Source: Trichoplax adhaerens (taxonomy: Eukaryota; Placozoa; Uniplacotomia; Trichoplacea; Trichoplacidae). From it: 64,000 nt of DNA. Positions 1 to 13,006 of the stretch are shown here, piece after piece. The notes under the pieces were generated by a model. It did not search any database. It was not told where the DNA came from and saw nothing but the letters and a program-made list of their open reading frames with translations. The first letter of the stretch is position 1, and every line of letters begins with the position of its first letter. The position numbers and the translations under genes were made by a program. The DNA lies in the NCBI RefSeq assembly GCF_000150275.1, contig NW_002060976.1, positions 131,281 to 195,280 of the forward strand, in the 5' to 3' direction.

Positions 1-276
1 GACATGCCGCCGATCCAATTTCTCCATCAATTATTCACTAAGGTTGACGTCGCTGCTATGGTTATGGCTTATAAGCCATATCCTTGGCGGTCGTTCAGTG
101 GGTATGCTCGCATACCATTTGCAAAGTTAGTTACATCTAGTTTCAACAGCTCCAATAGCAAAGGAACCAATGCTTGGTCTGCCAATAGCATCAACAAGTC
201 TCAGGACGACTCTACTCAAAAGTCAGCATGTCAAGATTCAATAAAGGAGGTAACACTCGACTTGATCGGTGTTTAG
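1..276 (+). CDS. 3' end of an unidentified gene (last exon, partial)
   Basis: The frame is open from the window edge to a stop at 274-276, giving about 91 residues. The stretch is less AT-rich than the DNA after it, as coding DNA here tends to be. The peptide is polar, Ser/Asn/Lys-rich in its second half, with no Cys, no membrane segment and no motif I recognise. An AATAAA run follows near 465-475. It is most simply the terminal exon of a plus-strand gene that begins before the window. Only the open frame and composition support it; a chance ORF is possible. Confidence 0.4.
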   Translation, partial: DMPPIQFLHQLFTKVDVAAMVMAYKPYPWRSFSGYARIPFAKLVTSSFNSSNSKGTNAWSANSINKSQDDSTQKSACQDSIKEVTLDLIGV

Positions 277-621
277 TGTTGTCTATTCTGGGAATGGATT
301 AGTCCCTTTCTTAATTGTAATGTCATCCATTTCATCTCTGTAGTCTCTATTCTGTGATGTGCAGTACAGTAATCGAATACTGTTATTCTTAACAGAAGTA
401 TTTATTAGGGAGAATTGCTTCGATCTACTATTTGTACGACATTGAAAGTATAGATTAATAGTTCAATAAATAATAAATAGGTTTAATATAGTTCTTTCCT
501 GTGTCCATTCTTATTGCCCGACTGATATACTTCGGACCCCGCGGTAACAGAGTTTCAAATTGGATAAACCTATAGACTCAAGTAAGTTCCATTATAACGT
601 ACATTTCAATTTTGACTTTGC

Positions 622-2038
622 ATGCATTTGAAGAGATCCATTTTCTATATTGCACATAAATACTACGCAAAGATATCAAGTCCACTCAGACCGCAAAGTA
701 GTAGCTGGTAGCCTATACACAATATAGACACTTTGTTATGTTCTAAAAAGTAATCGTCAGCCAGAACTCACAATGAGTGCAGTAGGACTCTCATCTTGGC
801 TTATACCGTGTTTAGAAATATTCAATTACTTAATGAATAAATATAATGATAATGTGATATAGACCAGCCTGCAGCCAACAGATGCATTTCTTTGAAGAGA
901 CATTTTACCATTTTAGCATGGTGGAGACTGTCTTCCTACTCGATTAGAGTAGTTTAATTAGGAATCTGAACTTAACTGAGTCAATCGTACTAAGCAGCCT
1001 AACTTGACAGAGCTGTGTAAATTATATTTAAAGTACAGGCAACTAAGTTATGTAGTACGCAATGTATAACGAACTGGCATTCCGCTAATGTTAATTAAAC
1101 ATGTTATTGTATATCCGTCTCTGCATTATCCTTTCTATTATATTAGACTGCCTTGACGTTAAATACTCCAAAAGTGGAGGACCAGGTGGACAGAATGTTA
1201 ACAAAGGTATCAATTCCAAACAAGCTTTTAACCATTACAATATTGATTGAATCACTTGGAGTACTTGCAGTAAATAACACTGAACATTTTATGCTACTGA
1301 CCACGGTGCACCAGTATTAATACATGAATATTATGCCGTTTTAGTAAATACTAAGGTAGATGTACGCTTCCATGTCGATTCTATGGAATGGATACCAGAA
1401 TGGGTGAAGCAGCGTTTGTGTCAGCTGGTATGTATTACTTTCTCCAAATACATGATACAAATCCGAAAGTGATTCGAATAGAACTATTTATTCAAATGTT
1501 TATCGTATTGGTACCAGGATTGAGCTACTGTATTGTAAATGAGTAGAAGGCATTAGGCTATGCAATGCATAGTTGGATGACTGGTAACCTATTAAGGGCC
1601 TAATGAATACGTGTATATGATCTTAAAATACGGCGGGTATTTTGTTGCATAGGAAAAAAAGAGGATTAATAAGGAAGGCCAGCTAGTAATCTCTTCTACC
1701 AAATTTCGATCACAGAAATTGAACTTAGATGACGCTATTCAAAAATTAGAAGATATCATTAACAAGGCTGGAGAGATACCAAAGCCAACTGCTCCAGAAA
1801 AAGTGGCTAAAATTAAAAAACTGTAATAAATGAAATAACGATTGATCGATGGACTACATGCATACGCATATACTGTACATAGTTGCACTAACAACCGTAT
1901 CGTTGACGTAATAATTTGTATTAATAAATTACTCTACATTTTGTGCATTTCCTTAGGAAACACGTCGCAAACGAAAAAAGATTAAAGCAAAAATACTTCC
2001 ATTCTAAAAAGAAGCAAGATCGAAAGTCCATATTTTAA
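622..2038 (+). CDS. MRPL58: Mitochondrial peptidyl-tRNA hydrolase ICT1 / ribosomal protein mL62 (five exons)
   Basis: ICT1 hydrolyses peptidyl-tRNA on stalled mitoribosomes and is also a large-subunit protein (family knowledge). I place exons at 622-697 or 700, 1147-1206, 1345-1427, 1653-1822 and 1957-2038. Phases join throughout and give about 157 codons. Exon 1 starts at an ATG and encodes a basic, hydroxylated, acid-free leader (MHLKRSIFYIAHKYYAK...) fitting a mitochondrial presequence. Exon 2 carries the release-factor catalytic loop SGGPGGQNVNK, with the GGQ motif. Exon 3 encodes VDVRFHVDSMEWIPEWV, matching the ICT1 core after GGQ, and the last exon gives the Lys/Arg-rich C-terminal tail needed for ribosome binding. 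Introns use GT-AG; the donor after exon 4 (ctGTAATA) is weak, and reading through it would stop at once. The exon 1 donor is ambiguous by one codon. It converges on EEF2K. Confidence 0.85.
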
Positions 2039-2997
2039 TATCACAGGGTCGATAGAAGTACAGTAATCTTCAATTTGAGCAGGAAACCAGATGAAGACAA
2101 CAAATCTTTAGTGTCTTCCATTTTGCAATGCCACTGTAGCAGTTTGTGATTATTACCACCTGGCCAATATACTGTACTGTACATTAAAGACATTCGCTGA
2201 TAATATACGTGTATCAAAATATATAGGAACCCTATTTGTATTTCATATATTTCGAATGCGATGGTAACACACTAACATGCAAGATTTTGCTGCTGCAATA
2301 TTTGATACAATGCATTTATTAACTGTTCCAGTTATACATTTCGCTGCTGTTCGTTACGCATGCTAAATTAAAGAATTGAAAGAAATTTTACACAAATAAC
2401 TCTGTAATGGACGTATATCGATTGTTATCCTGTATCAAAAACATCCGAGTATCCCTACTTTATAAGAGATTATTGAAAGGTAGATACATGATGCTAGTTC
2501 GTTAGCATTAACATAATTCAGTTTCTAAAATACACGTTGTGATACCTTAACATGGCATCTATCTCTCTATAAACACAAAAATATATCTTAATTTTATGTT
2601 AATTCTTAAAAATTATATTATTCTAAAAAGATATGAAAAGATTCAGTTGTGTTAGCCAGACAAGATCACTTTCATGACAGTAACTTTGATATAAGTTAGT
2701 TCAGCTCGCTTTAAATCAAGTTGGCGGTATAATTATACAAATACAAGCGAATAAACAATAAATTGCTCACGTATACCTCTAGACGTAGAGTATGGAACAT
2801 TACACGTATAAACATCTAGAATGGTTGCAAAATTCGTTTCTACTATAATAACCATATGATAATGATATTGAGAGTAGCACTGGTAAACCATTTGAAGTAA
2901 ATTTACCGTCGTTCAACAACTGCTATAACAGTAAATACCTTCGAAATCTAAATCAAAAGATTTATGCTGTACATCACTTTAAAATTGATATTTACTT

Positions 2998-5900
2998 TTA
3001 TTCATCAATTTCTCCCCATATTTCTTCCGCGATCATGTAATATTTAGTTGCGAGGCGCCCTTTCATAGATGCCGTAGCATTTTCACCAGCTGAATTATAT
3101 AATTCTGCAGCTTGCGTTAAATCCTGTTCTAAGTCATATCCACCTGCACGATACAACTCGGCTTGACGTACCATTAATGAATAGTTCGGATCTTCCATAC
3201 AAGCGTCAAAGCAGCCTGCATCGTCATCATCAGCAGTATCCATAGCACACTGATACCAGTGAACTGCTTCATTCCAAGATCTTTCCAATATAGCGGAGCA
3301 ATGTATTAGATAGAACATATCAATCTAAAACTGTAAAAATGACTATGAATCGGCTGCTAACCTTTCGTGTCCGACTATTTCTCCTGTATCATGAGCTTTT
3401 GCAATGATTACCATCGCCTTGCGATCTCCACCATTAGCGGCTTCTAGCATGAAATTATACCCTTTGATCCTATTCTCCTCTGTATCCTAGTGATGAATAG
3501 CAAAGTGTGTAAAAAGTAACAAATACCTGTTTAAAAATTAATGCTATAGAAAGACTAACTTCGACAGAAAAATCAATCAGAATATCATGGGGCGATTGGA
3601 GATAAATGTTGGCAGCATTAATGACAGCATCAGTTAAGCCTAAATTAGCGGCTAATAACAAATGATAGAATCCAGACTCTAAATCTGGTTCTTTATCGGT
3701 AAATCGACCCATTTCATTATATCTTGCAAGTTCAAAGTGTATCTGTGGAAAGCAGAAAGAAAATTTAAATAGCCAGATTAATCATATGCATTTTTTTTCG
3801 TAAAGACAGATATTGTTAGAGCAAAACATTAGATCTTCTACAGTAAGACGATTTATCCTTGATGACAATACCTTTCCTAGAATGGACGTATTCTTCATTT
3901 TACCGGTAAATTTCTTTAAGCTAAAAAGCTTAATTTCAGCAGCCACACTAGAGCCTCTATGTGATCGTCTGTGTTGCTGGAATAGTCTATCTTCTTCACC
4001 CTGTTAAGGACATAGTAAAGTTATTGTAGACTTTGTCTAATAACGATAACATAGGGCATTCAAAAAATCATCATTGTATCCTTGATTACCTTATCAAAAA
4101 CATCGTCACCACTATCATGTCTTTGTCGTGACGTTTTCCGAGCTCTTATGATAGGAAATTCCATTGGAAAATCATCGACTGGAGAATCTAACGGTGATCC
4201 TACAGGTGTCGTCTGATTCGAGGAACTTTCGCTAGCTCTTTTTAAGAAGTAGTCTTCTAAACTTTCTTCAACGGGTGAAACTGGATTAACATGAGAATCG
4301 CTTCTTTGAAAGTCTTGTATTGATAAGGTGGAGGAAGATTGCTAAATGTATCAACAGATATTCAGTTGGCACATTTTGGTACAAAATACGATAAACACTA
4401 AATAAATGCTCTAGTTTTAGATACATGAATTTTGCCTCACATTGCTAAATTGACTTGTCAGTAATCGTTGCTTTCCATTGCTACTTAAATCAAAGGTACC
4501 AAGACTCAATAATTCGCATAATGGATTGCAAGTATGGGAACTAAAGAAGAGTGCCATGCCTTTTGGTCCCAAATTTGCTTCTCCGTAGCTTTTAGCGTCG
4601 GCGGTATGAATTTGAGGATCAGTATATAAGTCGCCAACGCCTAGATAAAGTAATAGCGCCACAAAGGGCAAAAGAGTTATTACTAGCAATACCTTGACTA
4701 CAATATATTATCTTCCCCATAAGGTAAATCGAAATGCGTAGGCATAGGTGATCATGAAAGTGACAGACCTTGGACATCCACGACAATCAGTTGATGGCCA
4801 GAACGCTCAAAGGTAAAATGGCTAAAGGCTTGGGGTGTTGCGCGTAATGTCTCGTCAACATAACCAGAGTTTGAATTATACTTGATGTAATCTCCTTCCA
4901 CAAAATGCTCTATGTGATATAGTGGCTTATCTGGTCTGTTGATAAGTTCTATTATAGAAACTTGAATGATGTCAACCTAACAAAAGAGAACAGTAATATC
5001 AGTAACTAACCATTTATATTTCGCCGTCTTTTTATGTGGATGCTTAGACATACCTTCTTTGGCGGATTGTGTCTGTTGTATTCTTCACCCCATAACTTGG
5101 CATCCATTTGTAGTTTGCACTCTTCAAAGTAGATAAATCTTTCCACAGGATCGATATAGCGTTTTGCAACACAATTCAATGCTTGTTTCCATTCAAGACT
5201 AGTATCATAAATATCTTCCTCGCATCGGACTTTTTTCCAGTTGGACAATTTCTTCCTATGTGTTAAATCATTCGTTTGATAGTACATGTTAGCATACCAA
5301 ATATTTCTAGCTAAGAAGGCATTCACTTTTGCCGGCAGTCAAGATGTTACAGCTTTAAAATTATGGCAAATGTGCTCAGTATATTATATAATTGAGTAGG
5401 TCTAGTCAATCAATATTATTACTACATATAAGTGATATTACATTTACAGTTGTACATATACAGCAGCTACCATAAAAGATAGCAAAGGTATGGATTGTAT
5501 TGGAATCTATCCTGATTTATTTGTAAACCAATTTAAGAAGAAGTTAACGCTACATGATAGACACTTACATTCTGTAACACTGCCGCATTGCTCCATGGGC
5601 AAACGACTAACCATGAGAGAAAGATTATAAAGTTAATAAAATTCAATTCGAAATTTACTAGTAAAATTAAGCATAACTATAATATTTTAACTGCAATATT
5701 CTAATTAGAGCTGTAAATATCGACGTCTGTTTCTGTTAAGTTCACCAGCCTTAACCAGAATCGAGTAAACTTAACTTAAATTAATGGTGCATGCGACTGA
5801 AACTGTTTGAAAGCGTTTTCTTAAGCATTAATACTATTTACTAATAGTAATCTTTGCCAAGATCATAGACTAATAAAAGGGTTTCTTCTGGTAGTTCATG

Positions 5901-7539
5901 CACTTAATTGAAACATCCATACGAGCAGCACAGTTCGAGTTGGAGATCTGTACTATATCGCCTAGTCGTTGTAACTGCTTGGAAGCTAGTTCTCTCTGTC
6001 GTGTTGATGCATTACATAATTTTCTAAAAGACGCATCACCTATTTTGCTATTTGTTAATAAGCTGTATATTGTTTATCGTCAAGTATTGCAAATGAAGTA
6101 CTGTACACTGCATAATATGTGGTCGTATATGAACAAAGTCGACATATTGTTTATCATTCAGAGTCCCTTTAATTTAATGTCCAGTACATAGCAGTGTCAT
6201 ACATGTGTACACTAGTGTACACTACAGTACAGTATACGCGCAATACTGCATGTTGGTTTGTAAACAAACAGATACATAAATGTAAGAAAGAAATTCCTTT
6301 TAATCGATCTAGCGTATAATTATAATTGACTTGGAAGGAAAGCAATTTTCACTATAACGTATAATCACATCGGAAAGCTAGCTATGATATTTACGTAGTT
6401 ACATCATTCCCATAGATGTTGACGCCCAGAGGAAACGCAAATGAAGGCAGGTTAGTATGAGGAGAGGTTTCGTCGATAGTGATGGGTTTGATTGCATACT
6501 GGGCAGTATTAATATCAATATTTAAAGTATCATTTAATGATACTTTAAGCGTTTCACGAATATTTCACAACTCCAGCAAATTGGAGTTGTAAAAGAAGAG
6601 TAAATTACATCATCATCACAACTGCGCTCCTTCCTGGTCGTCAATCAAAATCCGACAGTAGTGAATGTTTACTATTCTAATGATAGAAAATGGTGTGGAT
6701 CAAGTCGATTATACTATCAATGAGGTGACATGAGATTAGGAAAATTAATCCAGGATATTGTTTTGGCTACTTCATTTTGAACCTATAGTACTGTACAGTA
6801 GCGCTGCAGCTTTGAAAAGGCGATCGCTACTGTACCGTATACATTGAAATTCTTTAAAATAGTTGCGCAACAGACACGATCCTGCTGTGTTCTTTTGAGA
6901 TACTGTAGCTTAGAATGCAAGAATAACAATTAAAAGATCATCACTATCGTCTGCATGATAACATGGCATCGATGCAATATTGAGTTCATGATATAGATTC
7001 TATCTATGATGCTATCCAGGAGGTCAAATCATTCTCCATCATGCTTTAGTTGGGCTTGGGAATGCACATTTCATTTCCATTCAACTACCGTACCATTGCG
7101 ATCCATTGAGTTAATAGGGCATGACGGATATTATTATCTTCTACTGTAGCTCTACAACTACATTGACTCATGCCTCTAGACTAGTGAAATGCACTCATAC
7201 TCAAGGATGCAACAGTGACAATGCATAACTACCCAAATTATCCTCTTTTAAAATAAGAAAGGCGATTTGCTTTTACTACGTCTAAAAGTATCATTCGGTT
7301 TGCCTACCTCATCATCTATTTTAACCAAAACTCGATCTTCCAACCAAGTTTTGGTGGCTGCATTATAACGATGTCGTTTGGCTAATTCAGTCTGGCATCT
7401 GTTTTCGATATCATACTCTGCCCAAGGATCAGGTAATTCTTTTGCTTTAATAAAAGCACTTTTCCACTGTTTGGTTAAAGTACTACCCCGTCCGTTTTCC
7501 ATTTCTACTCCACGAAATGGGACTATTCCACAATTTTCA
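2998..7539 (-). CDS. EEF2K: Eukaryotic elongation factor 2 kinase (alpha-kinase), multi-exon, 5' end not found
   Basis: A Ca2+/calmodulin-dependent alpha-kinase that phosphorylates eEF2 and slows elongation (family knowledge). Exons in transcript order: 7539-7308, 5255-5054, 4976-4769, 4640-4441, 4341-4090, 4000-3872, 3742-3560, 3477-3362, 3280-2998. From 5255 onward all phases join. The first exon seen holds the calmodulin-binding segment (KQWKSAFIKAKELPDPWAEY). The next has the ATP-contact lysine in VAKRYI and LWGEEYNRH. Then come the catalytic VVDVQGVGDLYTDPQIH, the zinc-site Cys pair in CNPLCE, a Ser/Thr-Pro-rich linker (exon 4341-4090), and C-terminal SEL1/TPR-like helices ending KGRLATKYY...AEEIWGEIDE, as in vertebrate eEF2K. 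Phase demands a small extra exon between 7308 and 5255 (about PF..GAMRECFR in relatives), which I could not locate. The N-terminal ~70 residues are also unplaced. Confidence 0.88.
6523..6591. repeat. Two adjacent perfect palindromes in an EEF2K intron
   Basis: A palindrome with 13-nt arms around one central base (ttaaagtatcatt / aatgatactttaa) sits at 6523-6549. It is followed at 6568-6591 by a 9-bp stem (acaactcca / tggagttgt) with a 6-nt loop. Both lie in the long intron between EEF2K exons 7308 and 5255. Their role is unknown; they could be MITE-like debris or simply AT-rich palindromes. Confidence 0.5.
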
Positions 7540-8105
7540 CTGAAGCGCAATAAAGTCAACACACCTTTTTTTCAGCTTGTACAACAATATCAACTAGGCT
7601 GTTTACACCAAGCACCAATGATCAATTTTTGGCCTCAAAAGTGAACTAAAAGCCAACTTGTACTCGGTATTTGATCACTCTTTTTGACTCGTTGAACTGG
7701 AAGAGAGAGTAATGGCGGACGTCTTGTCCTATCCAGAAGGAAGAATTAATGTTTTCCACTGACAGCAACGAGCTTATCGTGTGGTGTCAAGCGTCACGTT
7801 GATTCAATTGCAGTGGTGGGTGACTCGCTGCTGGTTGATCCAATGACAACCGATTGGAGTATTGTTATGCCGAAATTAATCTCAATTGATTGCCCAAAAG
7901 CAGTCACGTATCGTCACGTCATCATGTTGTGCCGTTTGACGCCCATGGCAGGTGACTGATTCATGTCATCTACTCGCATACATCGACCTTCAACAGCGCA
8001 TAGTAAACAACAACGGTGACTGAATCGTACCGAAGCAGTAAATGGTAATAAATAAATAAAAAAAGAAAATGATTAATTCATTACATTGATGCAAAATAAT
8101 CCAGC

Positions 8106-8565
8106 TAAACACTATACTGTACACTGTACAGTACAGTACTGAATGTGCAGTATCCTTGCACGTTGCATGTACAATACTGGACTGTACAGTTATACTGTAC
8201 GCTCAGTGGAGTGGAAAGTAATGGATTCGTCAATTATTCTGTTGACAAATAAAATTGTTTTTCTCTCACCGAAGGTGTGGAAATAGGTATGGTCCATTGG
8301 GCATGCATCATGTTGTACGCATGTTCACGTTCGCGGCTTCAGTGCGCATGGACTATCGGCACTGCTCACGTTCGCGGCTTCAGAGCGCATGGACTATCTG
8401 CACTGTACACTGTACAGTACAGTACTGTAGAGATCCTCTATTGTACAGTACTGTACAGTACTATACTGTACAGTACAGTACAGTACATTACAGTACTGTA
8501 CAGTACCTTACTGAACCTAACCTTGTACTGTACTGTACACTGTACAATATGGTACAGACCGTCTG
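8106..8565. repeat. GTAC-palindromic microsatellite with embedded 41-bp tandem duplication, between divergent genes
   Basis: Runs of overlapping ctgtac/gtacag words recur at 8106-8215 and 8395-8565 (for example tactgtacagtacagtac), so the DNA is self-complementary over much of its length. Embedded at about 8329-8410 are two 41-bp units beginning tg(t/c)tcacgttcgcggcttcag, richer in CpG than the surroundings and differing at only a few bases. The stretch lies in the gap between EEF2K (minus) and the SVOP start codon at 8970 (plus). Open frames across it are low-complexity artefacts. Whether it is regulatory is inference. Confidence 0.7.
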
Positions 8566-8969
8566 TACGACCGTCAGTCAGTACGGTACGGTCATGTCGC
8601 CCATTTTACTGGCTGGACAATTTCTAGCAGTAGTTGTCTACTATTTGGACAATGAAAATGGAATGATCAAGAAGTCGACTATATTGTGTATTGTCCATCA
8701 GTTCCGTCGGCAATGCAATCAAGCAAGCACTAGGTAGTCCAGTTGAAAACATCCATCACTTTTTTCTCCACTTGGTTTCAAATTGGAATAAAAAGAGTCT
8801 GTTGGCTAGAATCAAGTAAGCTTACAGTAGTCGACTGGAGGAGAGCGTCACACGTTTATACAGTCAAGTCACTACTGTAGTCAGTGGTTTAAAAGTGGAA
8901 TTCAACTCAGTGGTGTCATTACAGACAACTCAACTGCATCGCAGATCGCAAGCCGCCTCCTGCGAAACC

Positions 8970-11900
8970 ATGGCTACCGATGGGGACAGTGATGAAATAA
9001 CTGCTCGGAGAAGGCTTTTAAACGACGATCATGGCAACATGGGTAAGGATGGAGATGATTTGTCTTGATATCAACTCATTCAGTTGTAATTGAACGACTT
9101 TATGATAGAAAATGGCTTGACATCGACACGGTCAATACAACATATTGATTTATGATTGTTGTTCATTGTTGACAGTTAATTAGATAGTGATGCTGAAATG
9201 ATTTACAGTTTACTTTATCATGTGCATGGAGATTATTCCACTGCTGCACAAGTCTATCAATATACCAATTGCTAAGAAATGGGCTCGTAGTGAGTCCATC
9301 GTATCCAATATGTCGCTTTCCGCTTAAGACAATAGCCCGCTATGCTATACTTTGGCATCTGTTATCATATGCAATGGGACGCTGTTACCGCTACTTGACC
9401 AATGTTATTAAAAGGACATCATGTATTGTATTTTTTAGATGAGATGGACTTCACAGTTCTTCCCCAAACTTGTAGTCCTGATTTAACGCTTTTCACACGT
9501 CTAGATAAATCGAAAGAAATTACCGTCAATGAAGTCGTCGAAGCAATTGGTTTCGGAAAATTCCAACTCAAATGCCTTGGAATAATGGGATTTATATGGG
9601 TACGTCCGCCATCATTGGATTCATGCTGATGCTGGAATAGATAGATACATAAATTTAAATTTAAACCATCTTTTAATTGTTATTCAAATAAAGTGAAATC
9701 CGTATAATAATCATATATCACAGTATTACTTTGAACGCATCCCACGATTATCATTCCATCTGTTTTAAAAATTAGTTATACTGCAGTCCATCAGGATTAC
9801 AATAAAAATAGAAATATCAACCATTTTGAATAATGGGATGGATTCTTCTCATGATTTGATCAACATGTTAGAATGCCATAATACTATAGGATTAATCAAT
9901 ACTGAACGATAACTCTACTGATATGATCAATACCATTCTGTAATCTAGTAAAGTGTAATTAAACTTTACGGATAATCCTACCTTGAATTCATAATCTCGA
10001 CTACAATGAAGAATCCAATAACAACATCAATTCATTATAGCCCCATAATTAACGTCGATGTACTATAAAATCATTCACTCCTTTTTCATTTCGTTTTACG
10101 GTAGATGATTGAATCCATGGAAATCACGATGCTGTCATTACTAGGACCCCTCCTTGTTTGTGAATGGGGCATTTCCAGTATACAAGAAGCGCTCTTAACA
10201 AGTGTATGTATTAAACTGTAGCAAAATTGAAACATGGACTCGTTCAGATTATCATGGTGTGATAAGTTAACAATATGGTATAACGACTACCTTGTAGATT
10301 GTCTTTCTTGGCTACGCTATTGGTTCACCTTGCTTTGGTTGGGTGAGCGATCATTATGGCAGAAAAGTGGTATTTGAACTTGCATAGCTTCATCAAGGCC
10401 ACGGTCTTATGACAGTTATCATCAGAATATTTACTGATCCCAATGACTCTGATTTAATATTTTGTTATAAAAGGGTCTTACTATAGCGGTTATATGCACG
10501 TCCTATTTTGGATTAATATCAGCTGCCGCTGGTGGCCTCGTTATGACACTACTGTTAAGATCCCTTGCTGGTATTGGTGTTGGTGGAATCGCGCAATGGT
10601 ATGCTCTAGTACTGTATATATATATTAATGCTCGTTTTAATTTTTGAGAATAAAACCAATCGTCATGGTACTAAAGCAACATAGCTTATCTTGTATTCTT
10701 GACATCGTAATAGAGACAGTAGTCATCTTACAGTATTTGTGTATTAATTACTATTGCTGCATAACATCGAAAAAGGTCTCTTCTAACTAAAGTGTCTTGC
10801 GTTGCAATGTAATTAATTTCGCAGTGTTACAATGCTAACTGAGTTAGTGCCATCCAAGACTAGAGCTAAATCAATCATATCGCTGCAGGTAAGTACTTAC
10901 TATATATGCTATACACAAGATTGACTGAATATTCAAATTGCTTCAACTCTATTTCCTTAGGTATTTGTATTTATTGGCATGTCTTTTGAAGGTTTATTAG
11001 CTTATCTACTTCTTGTCCCGCTGGGTTGGCGCATGCTTCTAGTGATTTCAACAGTCCCTTTGCTTGCTTTCTTACTACTTAGTCCGGTAAAAGCTAGTAG
11101 TTAGGGCTTGGCAGATATTGTTGTTAATGTTCATTTTGATAATGAAACAAATTGACGTAACATTTTTTATTAATAGAGGCTTGTAGAGTCTCCTCGGTTT
11201 TTACTTTTAACTGGTAAACGAAAAGAAGCTACTGATATATTAGAAAAAGGTGCAAAGGCTAATAATAAGAGCATACCAGAGGGTATCTTAGTTGCCGATC
11301 TAGAGGTACCGAACGTACTAAATTACTCGATTAATCTTATAAATAGGCAATTGTCACATTTTGATACCTGTTATAGATTAATTAACAAGTGTATAGTTAC
11401 TGTCACAGTTAATACTGTATGTCTTTGAATCATTTTTAGACCGACCGAGGACGATTTAAGGATTTATTCAGTCCTTCTTATAGAACTCTTACTTTTATGC
11501 TATGGTGGATTTGGTATAAAATAGTACATTTCTTGGTCTTCCGTTATCTAAATGATTCTAAAGTTGCTGAATTCTATTACTAATTTCAACAGGATAGCAA
11601 GTGTTACGCTGTATTATAGCACGATCCTCATGACTCCAGCGTTAACCAAAGTTACTAGATGCGGTAAAACAAACATTATTTAGTAGGATTCACATTTTAA
11701 ATTTTATGTATGTCTGCTTCTATGCAGTATAAGGCAGCAGATGCATGCAACGTACTGTAGGCTTAGACCTGAATTGCACAATTCGTGTGCCAGAATTTCA
11801 CATATTTAACCCGCCATAAATGTTTATAACGTTACTGTATGAACCTTTTGATCACCGATCAAGTACCTATTCCTTTGCTTCATTAGGCCACGGTGATGGA

Positions 11901-13006
11901 AATGAAATCGTTCACTGTCGTTGTAAGCAAGTTACTAACAGTGATATAGTAGCTATTATCATAGCAAGCATTGGAGAATTATTAGGTATTTTCGGTTTGA
12001 AACCTTTAAATTTGATATTTTTGATATAAACTTTGGAAGAAATAACCAGTCGTTACCCAAAGTGCGATTTCGTTATATTTATGCTGTTATTCGAAATGAC
12101 TTAAAGGCGGCTTAGTAGCGTTTCTTCTCATTGATCGACTTGGACGTAAAAGGACGCTTGCTTTTGGATTTATCCTTGCGATGTTGTCTTATCTTTTATT
12201 AATAATATGCGCAGACAGGTGCTTAATAAACGTTCATTTTTTTATAGCTTTTATCAGTATCGTATAGTAACTTCTTAATATTAAAATATTTATTTGATGT
12301 ACGCCATTGCTTACGTATTTTAACATTGAATGTCATTTTTTTTAAAGAAATTATAATAAAGAAAATAATATTTTACAGAACTACAAAGTATGGACTAACA
12401 CTGTTTTCGCGATCATGTGGTTCTGGCTTAAGTCTTCTTTGTTATGTTTATTCTCCTGAGGTTAGTTCATTGATAAAGTAGACATGTAGAAGGTACCGCA
12501 ATGGACTGAATCAAATTTTTTATTTCAGGTTTATCCCACAAAGTTCAGAGCAGTTGGAATTGGCACCGCTAATGCTGTCGGACGAATAGGAGCAATTTTA
12601 TCACCGTTTATAGCTCAGGTTGGATAAATCAATATTTATGGAAGGATTGCTTTTAAAGCTGATGCAATTTTACCATCGATTTACGGTTAAAGCTAGCTGT
12701 AGTAGTTTTCATGCGAGGAACGACGTTAATGCTGCACTTGAATTTGTTTACTAAACGTCAAATTGTTGGGATTTTAAACGTCTAGGTACTATTTTCGGCA
12801 TCTGATATTTTAGCTCTTGCAGTAGCTGCTGGTTTTGCATTGGTTGGTGCAATATGTAGCCTATTCCTGCCTTTAGAAACAAAAGGCCGTTTACTTCAGG
12901 TCAGCAATAACGTAAATTTTAATCTCTCAGAAATGAATATTATTTTCCAAATCGAATGAAATATTCTGACTAACAACATAACATCACATGATAGGATACG
13001 AATTAG
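8970..13006 (+). CDS. SVOP: Synaptic vesicle 2-related (SVOP-type) MFS transporter, 16 exons
   Basis: Exons: 8970-9042, 9439-9599, 10105-10203, 10298-10369, 10474-10598, 10825-10888, 10961-11086, 11177-11305, 11440-11513, 11593-11663, 11887-11985, 12107-12218, 12379-12460, 12529-12618, 12786-12899, 12995-13006. They total 1503 nt, exactly 501 codons, with every phase joining. The protein has a short acidic N-terminus (MATDGDSDEITARRRLL), then VNEVVEAIGFGKFQ, the SVOP/SV2 entry into helix 1. MFS signatures follow: the loop 2-3 motif GWVSDHYGRKV, RSLAGIGVGGIAQ in helix 4, LVESPRFLL before the central loop, loop 8-9 IDRLGRKRT, and the ending PLETKGRLLQDTN. Twelve helices are expected; 500 residues is slightly below vertebrate SVOP (about 550). 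It belongs to a family of vesicle-membrane organic-ion transporters whose SVOP substrate is unsettled. AATAAA lies near 13384. Very short exons contrast with the intronless neighbour downstream. Confidence 0.93.

Noticed and set aside
6391-6564. Minus-strand frame ending AFPLGVNIYGNDVTT and stop in an EEF2K intron
   Set aside because: Protein-like composition, but no ATG, no in-frame acceptor that avoids the upstream TGA, and no family recognised.
6692-6735. Plus-strand MIENGVDQVDYTINE before a gtgaca, like the SVOP entry VNEVVEAIGFG
   Set aside because: Only three or four residues align and nothing SVOP-like follows; probably chance.
8255-8737. Two overlapping plus-strand ORFs rich in Tyr, Thr, Val and Cys
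   Set aside because: They translate the ctgtac/gtacag microsatellite and the 41-bp duplication; no protein-like region remains outside the repeats.
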